From contig PFBI01000003.1 in assembly GCA_002773395.1 (NCBI GenBank), forward strand, positions 1,027-43,508: a stretch of DNA of 42,482 nucleotides, read 5' to 3'. The notes under the pieces were generated by a model. The model saw nothing but the letters and a program-made list of their open reading frames with translations, ran no database searches and was not told the origin of the DNA. Source of the DNA: Candidatus Kaiserbacteria bacterium CG10_big_fil_rev_8_21_14_0_10_47_16 (GTDB lineage: Bacteria > Patescibacteriota > Minisyncoccia > Phycocordibacterales > UBA918). Positions 8,248 through 18,789 of this stretch are shown here, in pieces. Each line of letters begins with the position of its first letter. The stretch's first letter is position 1. The position numbers and the translations under genes were made by a program.

Positions 8248-10269
8248 CTAAATATACCGGAAGAAGTAGAGTTCGACGTTCGGGAAGGTTTGGATTGATT
8301 TCTCAATGTAATCTGCCACCTCGTGTCCCATTTCAATATCTGGGTTTACATCAATTCCCTTCTGAGCCCAGAGACGTGCGTTCTCAAAGTCCTTTTGGTA
8401 GAGGAATGCGACTGCTTTCATCCAGTATCCTTGCGGGACGTCCGGGTTAAGTGCGATGGCGGTATCGAGCGTATCGTGCGCTTCTTGGAGATGGTCGACA
8501 CCAAAGAGCTGGTCATACATGTAGAGGTCAGCGAGACTAAAGAGTGCACGAATGTCATGTGGGTGCGCATCAAGATACTCCTGATACCGCGCTTCGAATA
8601 TAGTGAGTTCTTTCACAAAGAGTTCTCGCTGTCCTGCTTTATCAAGAATACTTGGATCTTCACCAATACCGCGCTGGAAGTCTGTTGATGTTCGCCAGAG
8701 GAATGCTTGTTGGTCCATCGGTGAGCCGAAGAGATCGTCGTAGAGTGGAAGTCGCTTTTCGCTTGAGCCGATCGTGCGTATTTGGCCGTTTGCGTGTTCT
8801 GCTTTCATGATTGGCCATGTGCCGGCGATAAACGCCCATCCGAAGTAGAGGATGAGAACAGCGCCCGCTGCGCGACGAATGTCTATCGGGAGTACATATT
8901 CTGTTTTCTCTTTCCCGACTGCTTCTGTGTACGTGCGGTGGAAGAGTACCGTCGCAAGTGCTGCCATGATGGTGACGGCCATGAGTGAAATGGATGTATC
9001 AAACGCAGTCTGGAGCTCTGCAAAGTGAAATATGAAATACACCATGAGCAGCTGCGCGAGCGTACGGTCGTCTTCATCTTTTGTGCGGAGTATCACGTAT
9101 ACCAACGAACAGATGGTGACAATGTACATGAGGAGGTATACCAAGAGCCCGAGGTATCCCGAATCAACGGTTTGATCGATGAGGACATTGTGGGCACGGT
9201 CGAACCACGCCTCTTTACCTCCTTCATTGGTGAGGAGCTTATTGTCGTAGTGGGTAACGAAGGCTGTTTCAAAGTTGTCAGTCCCCCATCCGAGCACTGG
9301 TCGCTCTGCGATCATATCGCTTGAAAGTTGCCACACGAGTGGTCGCGCATTGGTACCTTGCGAGAGGTACGCATCACGTACGAAGCCATTCGGTGACATG
9401 AGAGATACTGCCGCTGCAGCTATCAGTACGAATCCAAGAATCGTACCTCCCCACATAATCTTGGAACGGAGCTGCGTGTTCTGCACTTTCGCAACAGCGC
9501 GGAGAATGAGGAAGAGTATGACCGCACCGACGAGTGCATACGTGGTTGAGCGGGCTTCTCCAACAAGTGAGAACGGGTTGTGGATGATGTCTACCTTCCG
9601 GAACCACAGTTCCTTACTAATGATGTATGGGTTAATAAGGAAGACAAGCGGCGTGACGTATTTCCACCAGATATGTTTGGTTGTGGGTGACGTGATGACG
9701 TAGTACAGAGAGAGGAGGAATGCTGCGAAGAGGTACATCGCTGCGAAGGTTGAGTTGCCGAAGTAGAAACCGTCCCACGGAACCCATGAGAATGTGAGGC
9801 CGAGTCCTTCAGGACCGAGGAATGAACCAAGTGAAAAGAGACCAGTACTCACAAGGAGTACTTTGAGGAGGGTACGCATATCCTCTCTCTTTTGAAAGAG
9901 CGTGGTGAGGAAGAGGTAGATAAGAGCCAAGTGTATGAAGAAGAATAGCCCCGTGACACGTGTTGCCTTTGACCAAAAAGAAATGAGTGGATCAATACCG
10001 AGGAGCGATGCAGCTGCGAGAACTGCGAGATAGAGTCCGAGTACGACGGTGATTGGTGATTTGAGAATAGTAACCGTTTGCTTCTTTTGGAGAAGTGCAG
10101 CACCAACAATGAGTGCGAGAAGTTCAACGACGAACATCAATGCAACAGAGCGTGATGACGTACCGTTGTATAAGTACCCGCGGTACATAATGAAGGGAAA
10201 CAGAGCAATAAATATATAGAGTGCGTATTTGAGCGTCGCGCGAAGCATGCCCTTGGTATCTAAAAACAT
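8248..10269 (-). CDS. O-antigen ligase/Wzy-like polytopic membrane protein with C-terminal TPR-like repeats
   Basis: Many TM helices, GWGTDNFETAF and WFDRAHNVLIDQTVDSGYLGLLVYLLM, then DIRALFSLADLYMYDQLFG... repeats. Confidence 0.85.
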   Translation of the reverse strand: MFLDTKGMLRATLKYALYIFIALFPFIMYRGYLYNGTSSRSVALMFVVELLALIVGAALLQKKQTVTILKSPITVVLGLYLAVLAAASLLGIDPLISFWSKATRVTGLFFFIHLALIYLFLTTLFQKREDMRTLLKVLLVSTGLFSLGSFLGPEGLGLTFSWVPWDGFYFGNSTFAAMYLFAAFLLSLYYVITSPTTKHIWWKYVTPLVFLINPYIISKELWFRKVDIIHNPFSLVGEARSTTYALVGAVILFLILRAVAKVQNTQLRSKIMWGGTILGFVLIAAAAVSLMSPNGFVRDAYLSQGTNARPLVWQLSSDMIAERPVLGWGTDNFETAFVTHYDNKLLTNEGGKEAWFDRAHNVLIDQTVDSGYLGLLVYLLMYIVTICSLVYVILRTKDEDDRTLAQLLMVYFIFHFAELQTAFDTSISLMAVTIMAALATVLFHRTYTEAVGKEKTEYVLPIDIRRAAGAVLILYFGWAFIAGTWPIMKAEHANGQIRTIGSSEKRLPLYDDLFGSPMDQQAFLWRTSTDFQRGIGEDPSILDKAGQRELFVKELTIFEARYQEYLDAHPHDIRALFSLADLYMYDQLFGVDHLQEAHDTLDTAIALNPDVPQGYWMKAVAFLYQKDFENARLWAQKGIDVNPDIEMGHEVADYIEKSIQTFPNVELYFFRYI

Positions 10270-10323
10270 ATGGGAGTAGTATACCGCGCACGGGATTCAT
10301 CGCAAAACAAGGACTGGATATAC

Positions 10324-10351
10324 AAAAAGCCGCCCTTTCGGGCGGCTTTTT
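10324..10351 (-). terminator. Rho-independent terminator of the S-layer-like gene
   Basis: AAAAAGCCGCCC-TTTC-GGGCGGCTTTTT. Confidence 0.85.
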
Positions 10352-10393
10352 GCCGTTTGTAACAATTAGATTGTTACAACCTTCTAACTAAGA

Positions 10394-12343
10394 CTAGTTA
10401 AGACCAAGGTATGAGGTCTTGAACGTATCGAGGTCTGAAGTGTACGCGTTGTCTGGAGTTGGGTCTGTTGAATCAGTGTCCCATGATACTCCTCCGAGCG
10501 CTACGCGGAATGAACCTGCTTGTCCAGCTGTTGGAAGCTGTACAGTCGTTGTAAGTTCAAACGTTTCTGTTGAACCTTCCTCGATCTGGTAGAGACCAAC
10601 ACTTGTAAGTGTTGCATCTGTTACGTTTACGAGAACTGTACTTACACCACCTACAGTCGCTGTACCGGCACGATCAGCGTGAGCTGTTGTGTAACCAGTC
10701 GTTACGCCTGTGAGCTGTGCATCAGCAAGTGATGAGACGTAAGCAGTATCGCCAATCGCAGTAACTGAGTACTTGATTGTGAATGTGCCGAGGTCGTCAC
10801 TAGCTGAGTTACCAGCAGTTGAGCTTGTTGTAGCTGAGATAAGCTTGAGCTGGATTCCCGATGTTCGGAATTCCTGCGCTTCTCCCGTTGCTGTACCTGA
10901 CTTCTCTGTTGAGTCAGAAAGCTGATCGCCTTCTTCGTTCTCAGCATCGATGTAATCACGGTTAGTAGATGTTACTGAAGCCGTAAGTGTATCTCCTTCG
11001 TCGAGGTTACCAGCATCAATATCATTGATGTCAGCAAGCACTTCGAATTCAATTGTGTCACCTGCTGACATATCGAAGTCGAGGTTATCGAAGGTTACTG
11101 TACCTACGAGAGTACTGCCAGTGATAGATACACTTTCTGTGTATTCCTCACCGTCAAGAACGAGCTTGAGTGACCCAGTTACCGCTGTAACGTTGGCACC
11201 GCCAACAGTTGTAAGTGTTACTGGGAATTCATCGATAGTTACATCAGATGAACCATCGAGCTTGATCTTACCCTTCAAGAGTACAACGTCGTCAGTGTTT
11301 GATGAATCATCAATCACTACTACTCCAGCGTTTGGAGTATCAGATGCTGTTGAGATCTTGAGTTCAGTATCAGCTGAAGTAGAGAATGAAACAAAGTTCA
11401 TTGCTACATCCGCGCCGTTACTTGTTGTATCGTTGATTGTTACACCTGATCCATCAAGGACTCGGATAGAATCAACGTCTACAGTGATCGCATCACCTGC
11501 GATATCTGTTGAATCAAGGTTACTCTTCGCTGTTACAGTAACATAGAACTTTTCTGTGTCACCTGCACGAACGACAGCACTCTTAAGTGCAGCTGTCTTA
11601 GTGTATACGTTGTTGTTACCCTTTGTGAAATCATCCACATCGATAGTCGCAACTTCCGTACTTCCTTGCCAAACTGACACAGAGTCAACGTATCGGTTAA
11701 GACGTGTTGAACCTGAGTTGCTATTAGTGTTGAAGCTAATAGACATTGCAGTAAGCTGGATGTCTCCATCATCAGCTGCTTCAACGTCCATACCGAGTAC
11801 CTTTACATCTGACTCATCTTCACCAACTTCTTCGTTGTTGTATTGTGAAAGATTTGTTACTGATGCAATAGTACCGAATTTACCGTTGAGTGTAACTGAA
11901 CCTGTTGATCCAGTACCAGTACCGCCAGTTGTTCCTGCAACCATTGCATACTTAGCCTGTGAAATCGGGCCAAAGTATCCAACTGCTGGTGCTACTCCGT
12001 TCGCTGCTTGCCATGCTGCAACTGCAGCCTGTGTAAGCGGACCAAAGTAACCGTAAGAAACGCCTGTAGGCATTGTTAGGTGATTTGCTGCAACAAGGTA
12101 TTGTTGAAGACAAGTAACCTGAGCTCCCTGTGAACCAACCGTTAGACTGCCTGTGAATGTACATTCGGCAGCTGACGCTCCTCCTGAACCTGTAAGAGCA
12201 GAGATCTGCGCTTGTAGTTGCGCGATCAATGCTTGTAGCTCATCAACTGTTGCGGCCTTTGCAGGCATCGCAAGCGTTGCGAGCATTGAAACTGCTACAA
12301 AAGCTACTGCTAGCTTTGCAACAAGTGTATTTGTAATACTCAT
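10394..12343 (-). CDS. Secreted protein with peptidoglycan-binding domain, putative S-layer/surface protein
   Basis: Signal peptide (MSITNTLVAKLAVAFVAVSMLATLAMPAKAA), PG-binding pattern VGSQGAQVTCLQQYL...YGYFGPLTQAAVAAWQ, long Thr/Ser/Asp-rich beta region. Confidence 0.8.
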   Translation of the reverse strand: MSITNTLVAKLAVAFVAVSMLATLAMPAKAATVDELQALIAQLQAQISALTGSGGASAAECTFTGSLTVGSQGAQVTCLQQYLVAANHLTMPTGVSYGYFGPLTQAAVAAWQAANGVAPAVGYFGPISQAKYAMVAGTTGGTGTGSTGSVTLNGKFGTIASVTNLSQYNNEEVGEDESDVKVLGMDVEAADDGDIQLTAMSISFNTNSNSGSTRLNRYVDSVSVWQGSTEVATIDVDDFTKGNNNVYTKTAALKSAVVRAGDTEKFYVTVTAKSNLDSTDIAGDAITVDVDSIRVLDGSGVTINDTTSNGADVAMNFVSFSTSADTELKISTASDTPNAGVVVIDDSSNTDDVVLLKGKIKLDGSSDVTIDEFPVTLTTVGGANVTAVTGSLKLVLDGEEYTESVSITGSTLVGTVTFDNLDFDMSAGDTIEFEVLADINDIDAGNLDEGDTLTASVTSTNRDYIDAENEEGDQLSDSTEKSGTATGEAQEFRTSGIQLKLISATTSSTAGNSASDDLGTFTIKYSVTAIGDTAYVSSLADAQLTGVTTGYTTAHADRAGTATVGGVSTVLVNVTDATLTSVGLYQIEEGSTETFELTTTVQLPTAGQAGSFRVALGGVSWDTDSTDPTPDNAYTSDLDTFKTSYLGLN

Positions 12344-12434
12344 AACAATATTCTTCGTTATTTGTAATAACTAACTAATAAGAATTAATTCTCATTTGCG
12401 AATCCGTGTGTCGAGCACGTATTCACGAATAACC

Positions 12435-12487
12435 GAGCGAGCTCGGAAACTGCACATGGATACCCCATGCAGTTTCCGAGCTCGCTC
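12435..12487. repeat. 20-bp perfect inverted repeat upstream of the surface-protein gene
   Basis: GAGCGAGCTCGGAAACTGCA / TGCAGTTTCCGAGCTCGCTC separated by 13 nt. Confidence 0.9.
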
Positions 12488-13052
12488 TTTGCTTCACTAC
12501 CTCTATACATTTATATATGGTATCGACATCATAAACATGTAGAGGGTAGCTTCGTAAGTAAGTCTGAGTGTCTTTCGTAATTGCAACCGTCGTAGGGAAA
12601 AAGAATGCAGAAAATGAGACTGTTTGTATGTGGTACTTCGTTATTACTCGAAGCACACCGTACAAACAAAGAAACTCCGCACGAACAAAATGTTCGAGGG
12701 AAATAGTTGTGTCTATTCAGTTTTCAAATAACCGGTTTCATCCCGTCGCAACTCTTAAAAAAAGAGCGCGTAGAAACGCACAATCACAGTATACGTTATG
12801 CCGTGAAACTTATGCTTTTCTTTCTGTGGATTACAGCCATTACTCTCTGTAATGGTGTGGATTCCTTTCGAAATGCGTCTCGAGAGAATACGTGTTTTTG
12901 ACCTAAAAGTCAATGAAATCAACACCTATTCGCCCTGTCTGTTTAATGAAGACGCCCATCATACGGCCCTCTTACATCCCAAAAAACTATGTAACACATA
13001 CTCACTTTATGCAAATAATACGGCCTGAAGTATGGTTTTCTTACGACCGGCT

Positions 13053-13088
13053 AAAATGTCCTACAGAGGGTCCTCTAACGGACATTTT
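13053..13088 (-). terminator. Terminator-like hairpin after the HTH gene
   Basis: AAAATGTCC / GGACATTTT outer stem with inner AGAGG/CCTCT. Confidence 0.65.
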
Positions 13089-13100
13089 TGGTTACGACGC

Positions 13101-13814
13101 TTATTGTCCTATATATGAATATGTACTCCATCTACGCTCACCTTCCCTTAATACAAGGCCGTCTTTTATCATGGTCGTTAGTTCACGCTGTATGGTCTTT
13201 TCACTGCAGTCCTTTATGGTATCGGTGATGTCTTTTATAGACGCTTTTTGCTCCGCAATGAGAACGGCTTTTATACGATCACGGCGGTCTCCATTTTGTG
13301 CTGAGTCGGTCTTTGCCACTTTTGCACGCCCCTCTGAAACGCGGCGTTGCGCGGGTGCTGTGTGACGCGCCTTTGATGAAGTCTCTTCACGAAATAAACT
13401 GGTCATCGATTCTTCAGTATTGTTCATATCAAAATCACGTAATGAACGCAGGACCGTATCAATCTCTGCAACAAACACATTGAGGTGTTCGACCTGCATA
13501 CCGCCGATGGTGTAAAACACACGGAGCTTACTTTCAAGGAGGACCATCTTGCTTGCAAGTTGGTGTGCGACTGATCCAAACGCTTCGCGTGACAGCAGTA
13601 GCATCTCCCCCGTTGCGGACAGTGTCTCAAGGGCCCACATATCAAGGTCACGAGCTTGGACGCTTTCTCGAACCTGTTCGTCACTTTTATGTACGATATA
13701 AGAGACAGCACAGACTATTTTTTCTGTCTTTTTAAAAATAGATTTAAAATACTGCTCGTCTGATATAAGACGCTTTCCTGTTGATCCGGTTATATTCATA
13801 CTTGTGTCTTTCAT
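13101..13814 (-). CDS. Protein with C-terminal HTH domain (DeoR-like), probable regulator
   Basis: C-term RRDRIKAVLIAEQKASIKDITDTIKDCSEKTIQRELTTMIKDGLVLREGERRWSTYSY. Confidence 0.75.
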   Translation of the reverse strand: MKDTSMNITGSTGKRLISDEQYFKSIFKKTEKIVCAVSYIVHKSDEQVRESVQARDLDMWALETLSATGEMLLLSREAFGSVAHQLASKMVLLESKLRVFYTIGGMQVEHLNVFVAEIDTVLRSLRDFDMNNTEESMTSLFREETSSKARHTAPAQRRVSEGRAKVAKTDSAQNGDRRDRIKAVLIAEQKASIKDITDTIKDCSEKTIQRELTTMIKDGLVLREGERRWSTYSYIGQ

Positions 13815-14029
13815 AATTGTCTCTTACGTCGTATAGATGTCTCTAATAGACTTTTATAAATGTACTATACGACTTTTTCGTGTCCCTTACAACTAGTCCT
13901 TGATGGTTCTTCGTGTCGCAACCACATTTGTGCACTTCCGTGTTTATACACATAAAATTATCGCTCACCTGCGTGGTATTATGGGTATACCAGAATGTAA
14001 TTTTGGAGGTTTACACGATACGTATTTTC

Positions 14030-16198
14030 ATGGCACGAACTCGAAAGCATAAAAAACAAGATCGGCCATTTTTTGACGATCTTTCCCCACACACCAAGCA
14101 AGCAATTGGTGCTGTTTTATTTGCTGTACTGGGGACCTTCTTCATTCTTTCTTCTCTTGGCTACGCGGGACCAGCAGGTAACCTCACGCACAGGGCGCTC
14201 AACTACCTCTTCGGATACGGATTCGTGCTCGCACCTGTTATCTGTCTTTTATATGTATACGTACTGATGCGTCCACGAGATGATGAGCGAGTCAGCTTGG
14301 CGAAGATTATCGGCGTTGCACTTCTCTTCTTTTCATCACTCGGCCTCTTCTCACTCGCAGGTGAGCAGGCAGGAGGAATTGCAGGTATGGCACTCGAAGC
14401 GCCGCTGACGTTTCTTCTCGGTGGTATTACGACCGGCATCATCCTCGCTGCGTTTGCCCTCATTGCAATATTCCTTACATTTGATATTGGGCTTGGAAGT
14501 CCGTTTGCATTCTTGAAGCGAGAGGATGCTACTGAAGAAGATGACGATGATATTGCTGCACTCGAGTCTGAACTCTCACAAGTAGTAGATGACGCATCAG
14601 ACTCTGAAGCGGAGGAACCTGAGGAGGAAGTAACCCCACGCAAAAAACTCGGTGAACGTATGGGGCTCCGCAAGTCGGGAGACTTCATGGTTACGAGTTT
14701 CGTAGGATCATACGCACCACCTCCTCTTTCACTCCTTAAAAAGGATCGGGGGAAAGCGCAGGTTGGAGATGTGAAAGCAAACGCAAACATTATCAAGCGT
14801 ACGCTGAAGAACTTTGGTATTGATGTTGAGATGGATGAAGTATCTATTGGACCGACTGTCACGCGCTACGCGCTGAAACCAGCAGAAGGTGTCCGCATCT
14901 CAAAGATCGTTGGCCTGCAGAACAATCTCGAGCTTGCGCTTGCTGCAAGCCCCGTTCGTATTGAAGCCCCAATCCCCGGGAAATCACTCGTTGGTATTGA
15001 AGTTCCAAACATCACAAAAGCAACAGTTGGACTCGCTCCGTTGCTCACCTCTCCTGATTACACCGATTCACCGAAGCCACTTCTGGTCGCACTTGGCCGC
15101 GACATTACGGGACGTGCTCACTTCGCAAACGTTGCAAAGATGCCACACGTTCTTATTGCAGGTACAACCGGCTCTGGTAAGTCAGCAACGATTCACGCGC
15201 TCGTGGTCTCACTCCTCTTCCGCAACTCTCCCGAGCAACTTCGATTTATTATGATCGACCCGAAGCGTGTGGAACTCACACTCTACAACGATATTCCCCA
15301 CCTCCTCACACCAGTGATTACTGAAGCGAAGAAGGCTATCCTTTCACTCAAGTGGGCTATCAAAGAGATGGAACGACGTTATGACATCCTGCAAGCGGAC
15401 AAGGTCCGTGACATTGGTTCGTACCATGAAAATATCTATAATCCAGCAAAAGCAAAGTTTGAAAAGAATGGTTCACCGGAAGAAGATAAAGACGCCCTCC
15501 CTGAACCATTGCCACACATCGTCATCGTGATGGACGAACTTGCTGACCTCATGCAGGCATACCCTCGTGAGCTCGAGGCATCGATTGTGCGCCTTGCGCA
15601 GATGAGTCGTGCTGTCGGTATCCACCTTATCCTTGCAACACAGCGTCCGTCAGTAAACGTCATCACTGGACTCATTAAAGCGAACGTACCGTCACGTATT
15701 GCACTCCAAGTAGCGTCGCAAGTTGACTCACGCACAATCCTCGACCAAGTAGGGGCTGAGAAGCTTCTCGGTGCCGGTGACATGCTCTTCCTCTCAGGCG
15801 AGCTCGCGAAGCCACAACGTCTCCAGTCTGCATTCATCTCTGAAGAAGAACTCAAAGATGTGGTGAACTACCTCAAAGATCAATCCGAAGCACAGGTACT
15901 CGATGCAATCGACCTTGATGCCGACAACAAACACGGCGGTGACGCATTCTTCGGTGCAATGGTTGATGATGAAGATGGTGATGATCTCTACGAAGATGCT
16001 CGTATCGCAGTGATCGAAGCGGGCAAGGCATCGACCTCATACATCCAGCGTAAACTCCGCGTCGGGTATTCTCGCGCTGCCCGTCTCATGGATCTCCTTG
16101 AGGAGCGTGGCGTCATCGGCCCTGCCGATGGATCGAAACCTCGCGAGATCATTGACCAAGGGTCGAGTGACGGCATGAGTAATGACGACGACGAATAA
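14030..16198 (+). CDS. ftsK: FtsK/SpoIIIE DNA translocase
   Basis: N-terminal TM helices, Walker A HVLIAGTTGSGKSATIHALVVSLLF, IVIVMDELADLM, C-terminal gamma-like winged helix YIQRKLRVGYSRAARLMDLLEERGVIGP. Start taken at MARTRKHKK. Confidence 0.95.
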   Translation: MARTRKHKKQDRPFFDDLSPHTKQAIGAVLFAVLGTFFILSSLGYAGPAGNLTHRALNYLFGYGFVLAPVICLLYVYVLMRPRDDERVSLAKIIGVALLFFSSLGLFSLAGEQAGGIAGMALEAPLTFLLGGITTGIILAAFALIAIFLTFDIGLGSPFAFLKREDATEEDDDDIAALESELSQVVDDASDSEAEEPEEEVTPRKKLGERMGLRKSGDFMVTSFVGSYAPPPLSLLKKDRGKAQVGDVKANANIIKRTLKNFGIDVEMDEVSIGPTVTRYALKPAEGVRISKIVGLQNNLELALAASPVRIEAPIPGKSLVGIEVPNITKATVGLAPLLTSPDYTDSPKPLLVALGRDITGRAHFANVAKMPHVLIAGTTGSGKSATIHALVVSLLFRNSPEQLRFIMIDPKRVELTLYNDIPHLLTPVITEAKKAILSLKWAIKEMERRYDILQADKVRDIGSYHENIYNPAKAKFEKNGSPEEDKDALPEPLPHIVIVMDELADLMQAYPRELEASIVRLAQMSRAVGIHLILATQRPSVNVITGLIKANVPSRIALQVASQVDSRTILDQVGAEKLLGAGDMLFLSGELAKPQRLQSAFISEEELKDVVNYLKDQSEAQVLDAIDLDADNKHGGDAFFGAMVDDEDGDDLYEDARIAVIEAGKASTSYIQRKLRVGYSRAARLMDLLEERGVIGPADGSKPREIIDQGSSDGMSNDDDE

Positions 16199-16203
16199 CC
16201 ACT

Positions 16204-16572
16204 ATGACACCAATTCGCATGCGTTCAGTACACCTCTCAAAATACATCCGCATTGGCGGCATTATCCTTCTTATTGGACTTGCTATTTGGTATGCGCACT
16301 TCCAAGCGCGGAGCCTGCTCGCAGGTCCGCAAATCTTCCTCGATACGCCGGTCCAGACCGTTCAGGGTAACCAAATCATTCCGGTACGAGGACACGCTGA
16401 AAACATCACCAAAATAACCCTCAACGGTACCACTATCCACACCGACGAGTCGGGGTACTTTAATACCCTCCTTACACTTCCGGCTGGATATACTATAATG
16501 ACTATACACGCAGAGGATCGCTACGGTCGTGAGACATCTTTCTCACAATCACTGGTATACAATCCAACGTAG
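16204..16572 (+). CDS. Hypothetical membrane-anchored Ig-like protein
   Basis: One TM helix followed by [50 protein letters not shown]. Confidence 0.7.
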   Translation: MTPIRMRSVHLSKYIRIGGIILLIGLAIWYAHFQARSLLAGPQIFLDTPVQTVQGNQIIPVRGHAENITKITLNGTTIHTDESGYFNTLLTLPAGYTIMTIHAEDRYGRETSFSQSLVYNPT

Positions 16573-16606
16573 TTGGTTCCCTATTATTTATATTTATCAC
16601 ATTCCT

Positions 16607-17713
16607 ATGGCTGCAAAGAAAAAAACTACTCCGAAGAAAGTTGTCGACGCAACACCTGAAACACCAGAAACGGTACCTGAAGCAAAAGCTGCGGGTAAAC
16701 ACAGCATGTCTGATATTGCAGAGACGATTCGTGGTATCAAAACAAAGTTTGGTGACGATGCCATCATGACACTCGGTGAGAGTAAGAAAGTGGATATCGA
16801 TGTCATCCAAACAGGTTCAATCGGCCTCGATGACGCACTCGGTATCGGCGGCTTCCCTCGCGGACGTATTGTTGAAATTTTTGGGCCGGAATCTTCTGGT
16901 AAGACAACGCTTGCACTCCACGCTGTCGCCGAAGCACAGAAGACGGGTGGTATCTGTGCATTCGTCGACGCTGAACACGCAATGGATCCTGAGTACGCAC
17001 GCAACATCGGTGTGAACCTCGATGAACTTCTCATCTCACAGCCTGACACCGGAGAACAAGCGCTTGAAATCGTTGAGTCACTCGTACGTTCAGGAAAGAT
17101 CGATATCATTGTTATCGACTCCGTTGCTGCGCTCACTCCGAAAGATGAAATCGAGGGTGAAATGGGAGCGCACCATGTTGGAAAGCAAGCACGACTCATG
17201 AGTCAGGCACTTCGTAAGTTGACTGCAATTGTTGGACACAGTAAGACGGTTGTTATCTTCATCAACCAGATTCGTATGCAAATTGGTGTGATGTTTGGAA
17301 ACCCAGAGACAACTCCCGGTGGAAAGGCGCTTAAATTCTACACGTCAGTTCGTCTCGATATTCGTCGTATTGCACAGATCAAAAAAGGTGAAGAAGTGGT
17401 CGGCGGTCGCCACCGCGTGAAGGTGGTAAAGAACAAAGTTGCCGCTCCATTCCGTAGTACGGAATTTGACCTTATTTATGGAGAAGGAATCAGTCGTGAA
17501 GGCGAACTCCTCGCACTCGGTGAGAAATATGGTTTTGTAAAGAAATCAGGCGCTTCGTACACCTATACCCCACCGGGAGGTGACGAGAGCAGCGAAGTAA
17601 AGCTTGGTCGTGGATACGACGCGGCGCGTACAACGCTTCGCGGAGAAAAGAAGCTCTCAACAGAACTTCTCAAACATATTCGAAAAGCGCTCAAGGAAGG
17701 CGCAGCGAAGTAG
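16607..17713 (+). CDS. recA: Recombinase RecA
   Basis: [46 protein letters not shown]; start at [11 protein letters not shown]. Confidence 0.98.
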   Translation: MAAKKKTTPKKVVDATPETPETVPEAKAAGKHSMSDIAETIRGIKTKFGDDAIMTLGESKKVDIDVIQTGSIGLDDALGIGGFPRGRIVEIFGPESSGKTTLALHAVAEAQKTGGICAFVDAEHAMDPEYARNIGVNLDELLISQPDTGEQALEIVESLVRSGKIDIIVIDSVAALTPKDEIEGEMGAHHVGKQARLMSQALRKLTAIVGHSKTVVIFINQIRMQIGVMFGNPETTPGGKALKFYTSVRLDIRRIAQIKKGEEVVGGRHRVKVVKNKVAAPFRSTEFDLIYGEGISREGELLALGEKYGFVKKSGASYTYTPPGGDESSEVKLGRGYDAARTTLRGEKKLSTELLKHIRKALKEGAAK

Positions 17714-17760
17714 GTAATACAAAAAGCCGCGGACGAATGTCCGCGGCTTTTTGTATTACC
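17713..17760. terminator. Bidirectional terminator between recA and the convergent gene
   Basis: 22-bp perfect stem GGTAATACAAAAAGCCGCGGAC-GAAT-GTCCGCGGCTTTTTGTATTACC. Confidence 0.9.
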
Positions 17761-18088
17761 CTTGCATCATCTCAGTGTGTACCGTATGTACTCGAAATGA
17801 TTTGAGTTGAATGCGGAATGAGAGCGCCGTATAGATAAGTGCTGCTGCAAGGAAGAGTGTCCAGACTTCTGTATGCGTCACCGCGTCATACGCATAGTGC
17901 CCAAGTTGCCCTACGCGTACGCCCGATAGATTCTGCATAACATGTGCCGCTGAAACGAAGCGTGTCAGTACAAGAAGAAGCCCGAACATCACAAGACCGT
18001 GAAGAAGTGTAGGGTTTGAAAGTACGCGAATGCCGTACGTGTAGTACACGCGCCGCATAATATGTTTTTGTAGTGTTTCTCTTTTCAT
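17756..18088 (-). CDS. Hypothetical 2-TM membrane protein next to an ECF sigma factor
   Basis: 110-aa ORF with two hydrophobic helices. Confidence 0.7.
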   Translation of the reverse strand: MKRETLQKHIMRRVYYTYGIRVLSNPTLLHGLVMFGLLLVLTRFVSAAHVMQNLSGVRVGQLGHYAYDAVTHTEVWTLFLAAALIYTALSFRIQLKSFRVHTVHTEMMQG

Positions 18089-18126
18089 ACTGTTTTCTCT
18101 ATATATATTCTATAACTATCCCGATG

Positions 18127-18771
18127 TTATAAAAGTGACGCTTCCCCAGCTTCCTTTCGAAATGCTTCTTTTGCTCTATGGATACGCGCCTTCACTGCGC
18201 CCGCAGTCTCCCCAGACTCGCGTGCAATATCTTTATGTGACCACCGCTCAAGGTAGTGAAGTCTGAGCACGTACGCAAAGTGTCCCGGCAACTTCTCCAA
18301 GACCCGTTCAATACCATCTTTATCTTCCTCAAATCCTGAATGAAGAGTCACATCTCCTTGTAACTCCCAGAGTTCAGGATCGAGTTGGAGTGTACGCTTC
18401 CCTTCCTTTACCAACTTCTGATACCGCGTGAAGGCGGTATTCATAAGAATGGTGTACGCCCACGAGGTAAACTTCGCACCTTCACGCACTTCAAACCGAG
18501 ATGCGTTCATGTATATCTTTGTGAACGTATCTTGTACTATTTCTTCTGCATCTTGTTCATTATGAAGCACTGTCTTTGCCTTACGGAGAAACGCATCTTG
18601 GTAGCGTTCGAGGAGAACCGCGAAAAGCCACGGCTCACTCTGCGAGCGCATTAAAATTTCCTCATCTGAGTAATCTCGTGCTTCTCCTCGTGCTGTGTAG
18701 CCAAACATATGTGGTTCTGGTACTATTGCTCGCGTCCATAGACCTCGAGACAGACCGTATTTACTTATCAT
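18127..18771 (-). CDS. RNA polymerase sigma factor, sigma-70/ECF family
   Basis: DAEEIVQDTFTKIYMNASRF...FTSWAYTILMNTAFTRYQ...LPGHFAYVLRLHYLERWSHKDIARESGETAGAVKARIHRAKEAFR. Confidence 0.92.
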   Translation of the reverse strand: MISKYGLSRGLWTRAIVPEPHMFGYTARGEARDYSDEEILMRSQSEPWLFAVLLERYQDAFLRKAKTVLHNEQDAEEIVQDTFTKIYMNASRFEVREGAKFTSWAYTILMNTAFTRYQKLVKEGKRTLQLDPELWELQGDVTLHSGFEEDKDGIERVLEKLPGHFAYVLRLHYLERWSHKDIARESGETAGAVKARIHRAKEAFRKEAGEASLL

Positions 18772-18789
18772 ACACTAAACCATATTCCT

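Noticed and set aside
14203-14862. 219-aa minus ORF
   Set aside because: Antisense shadow of ftsK.
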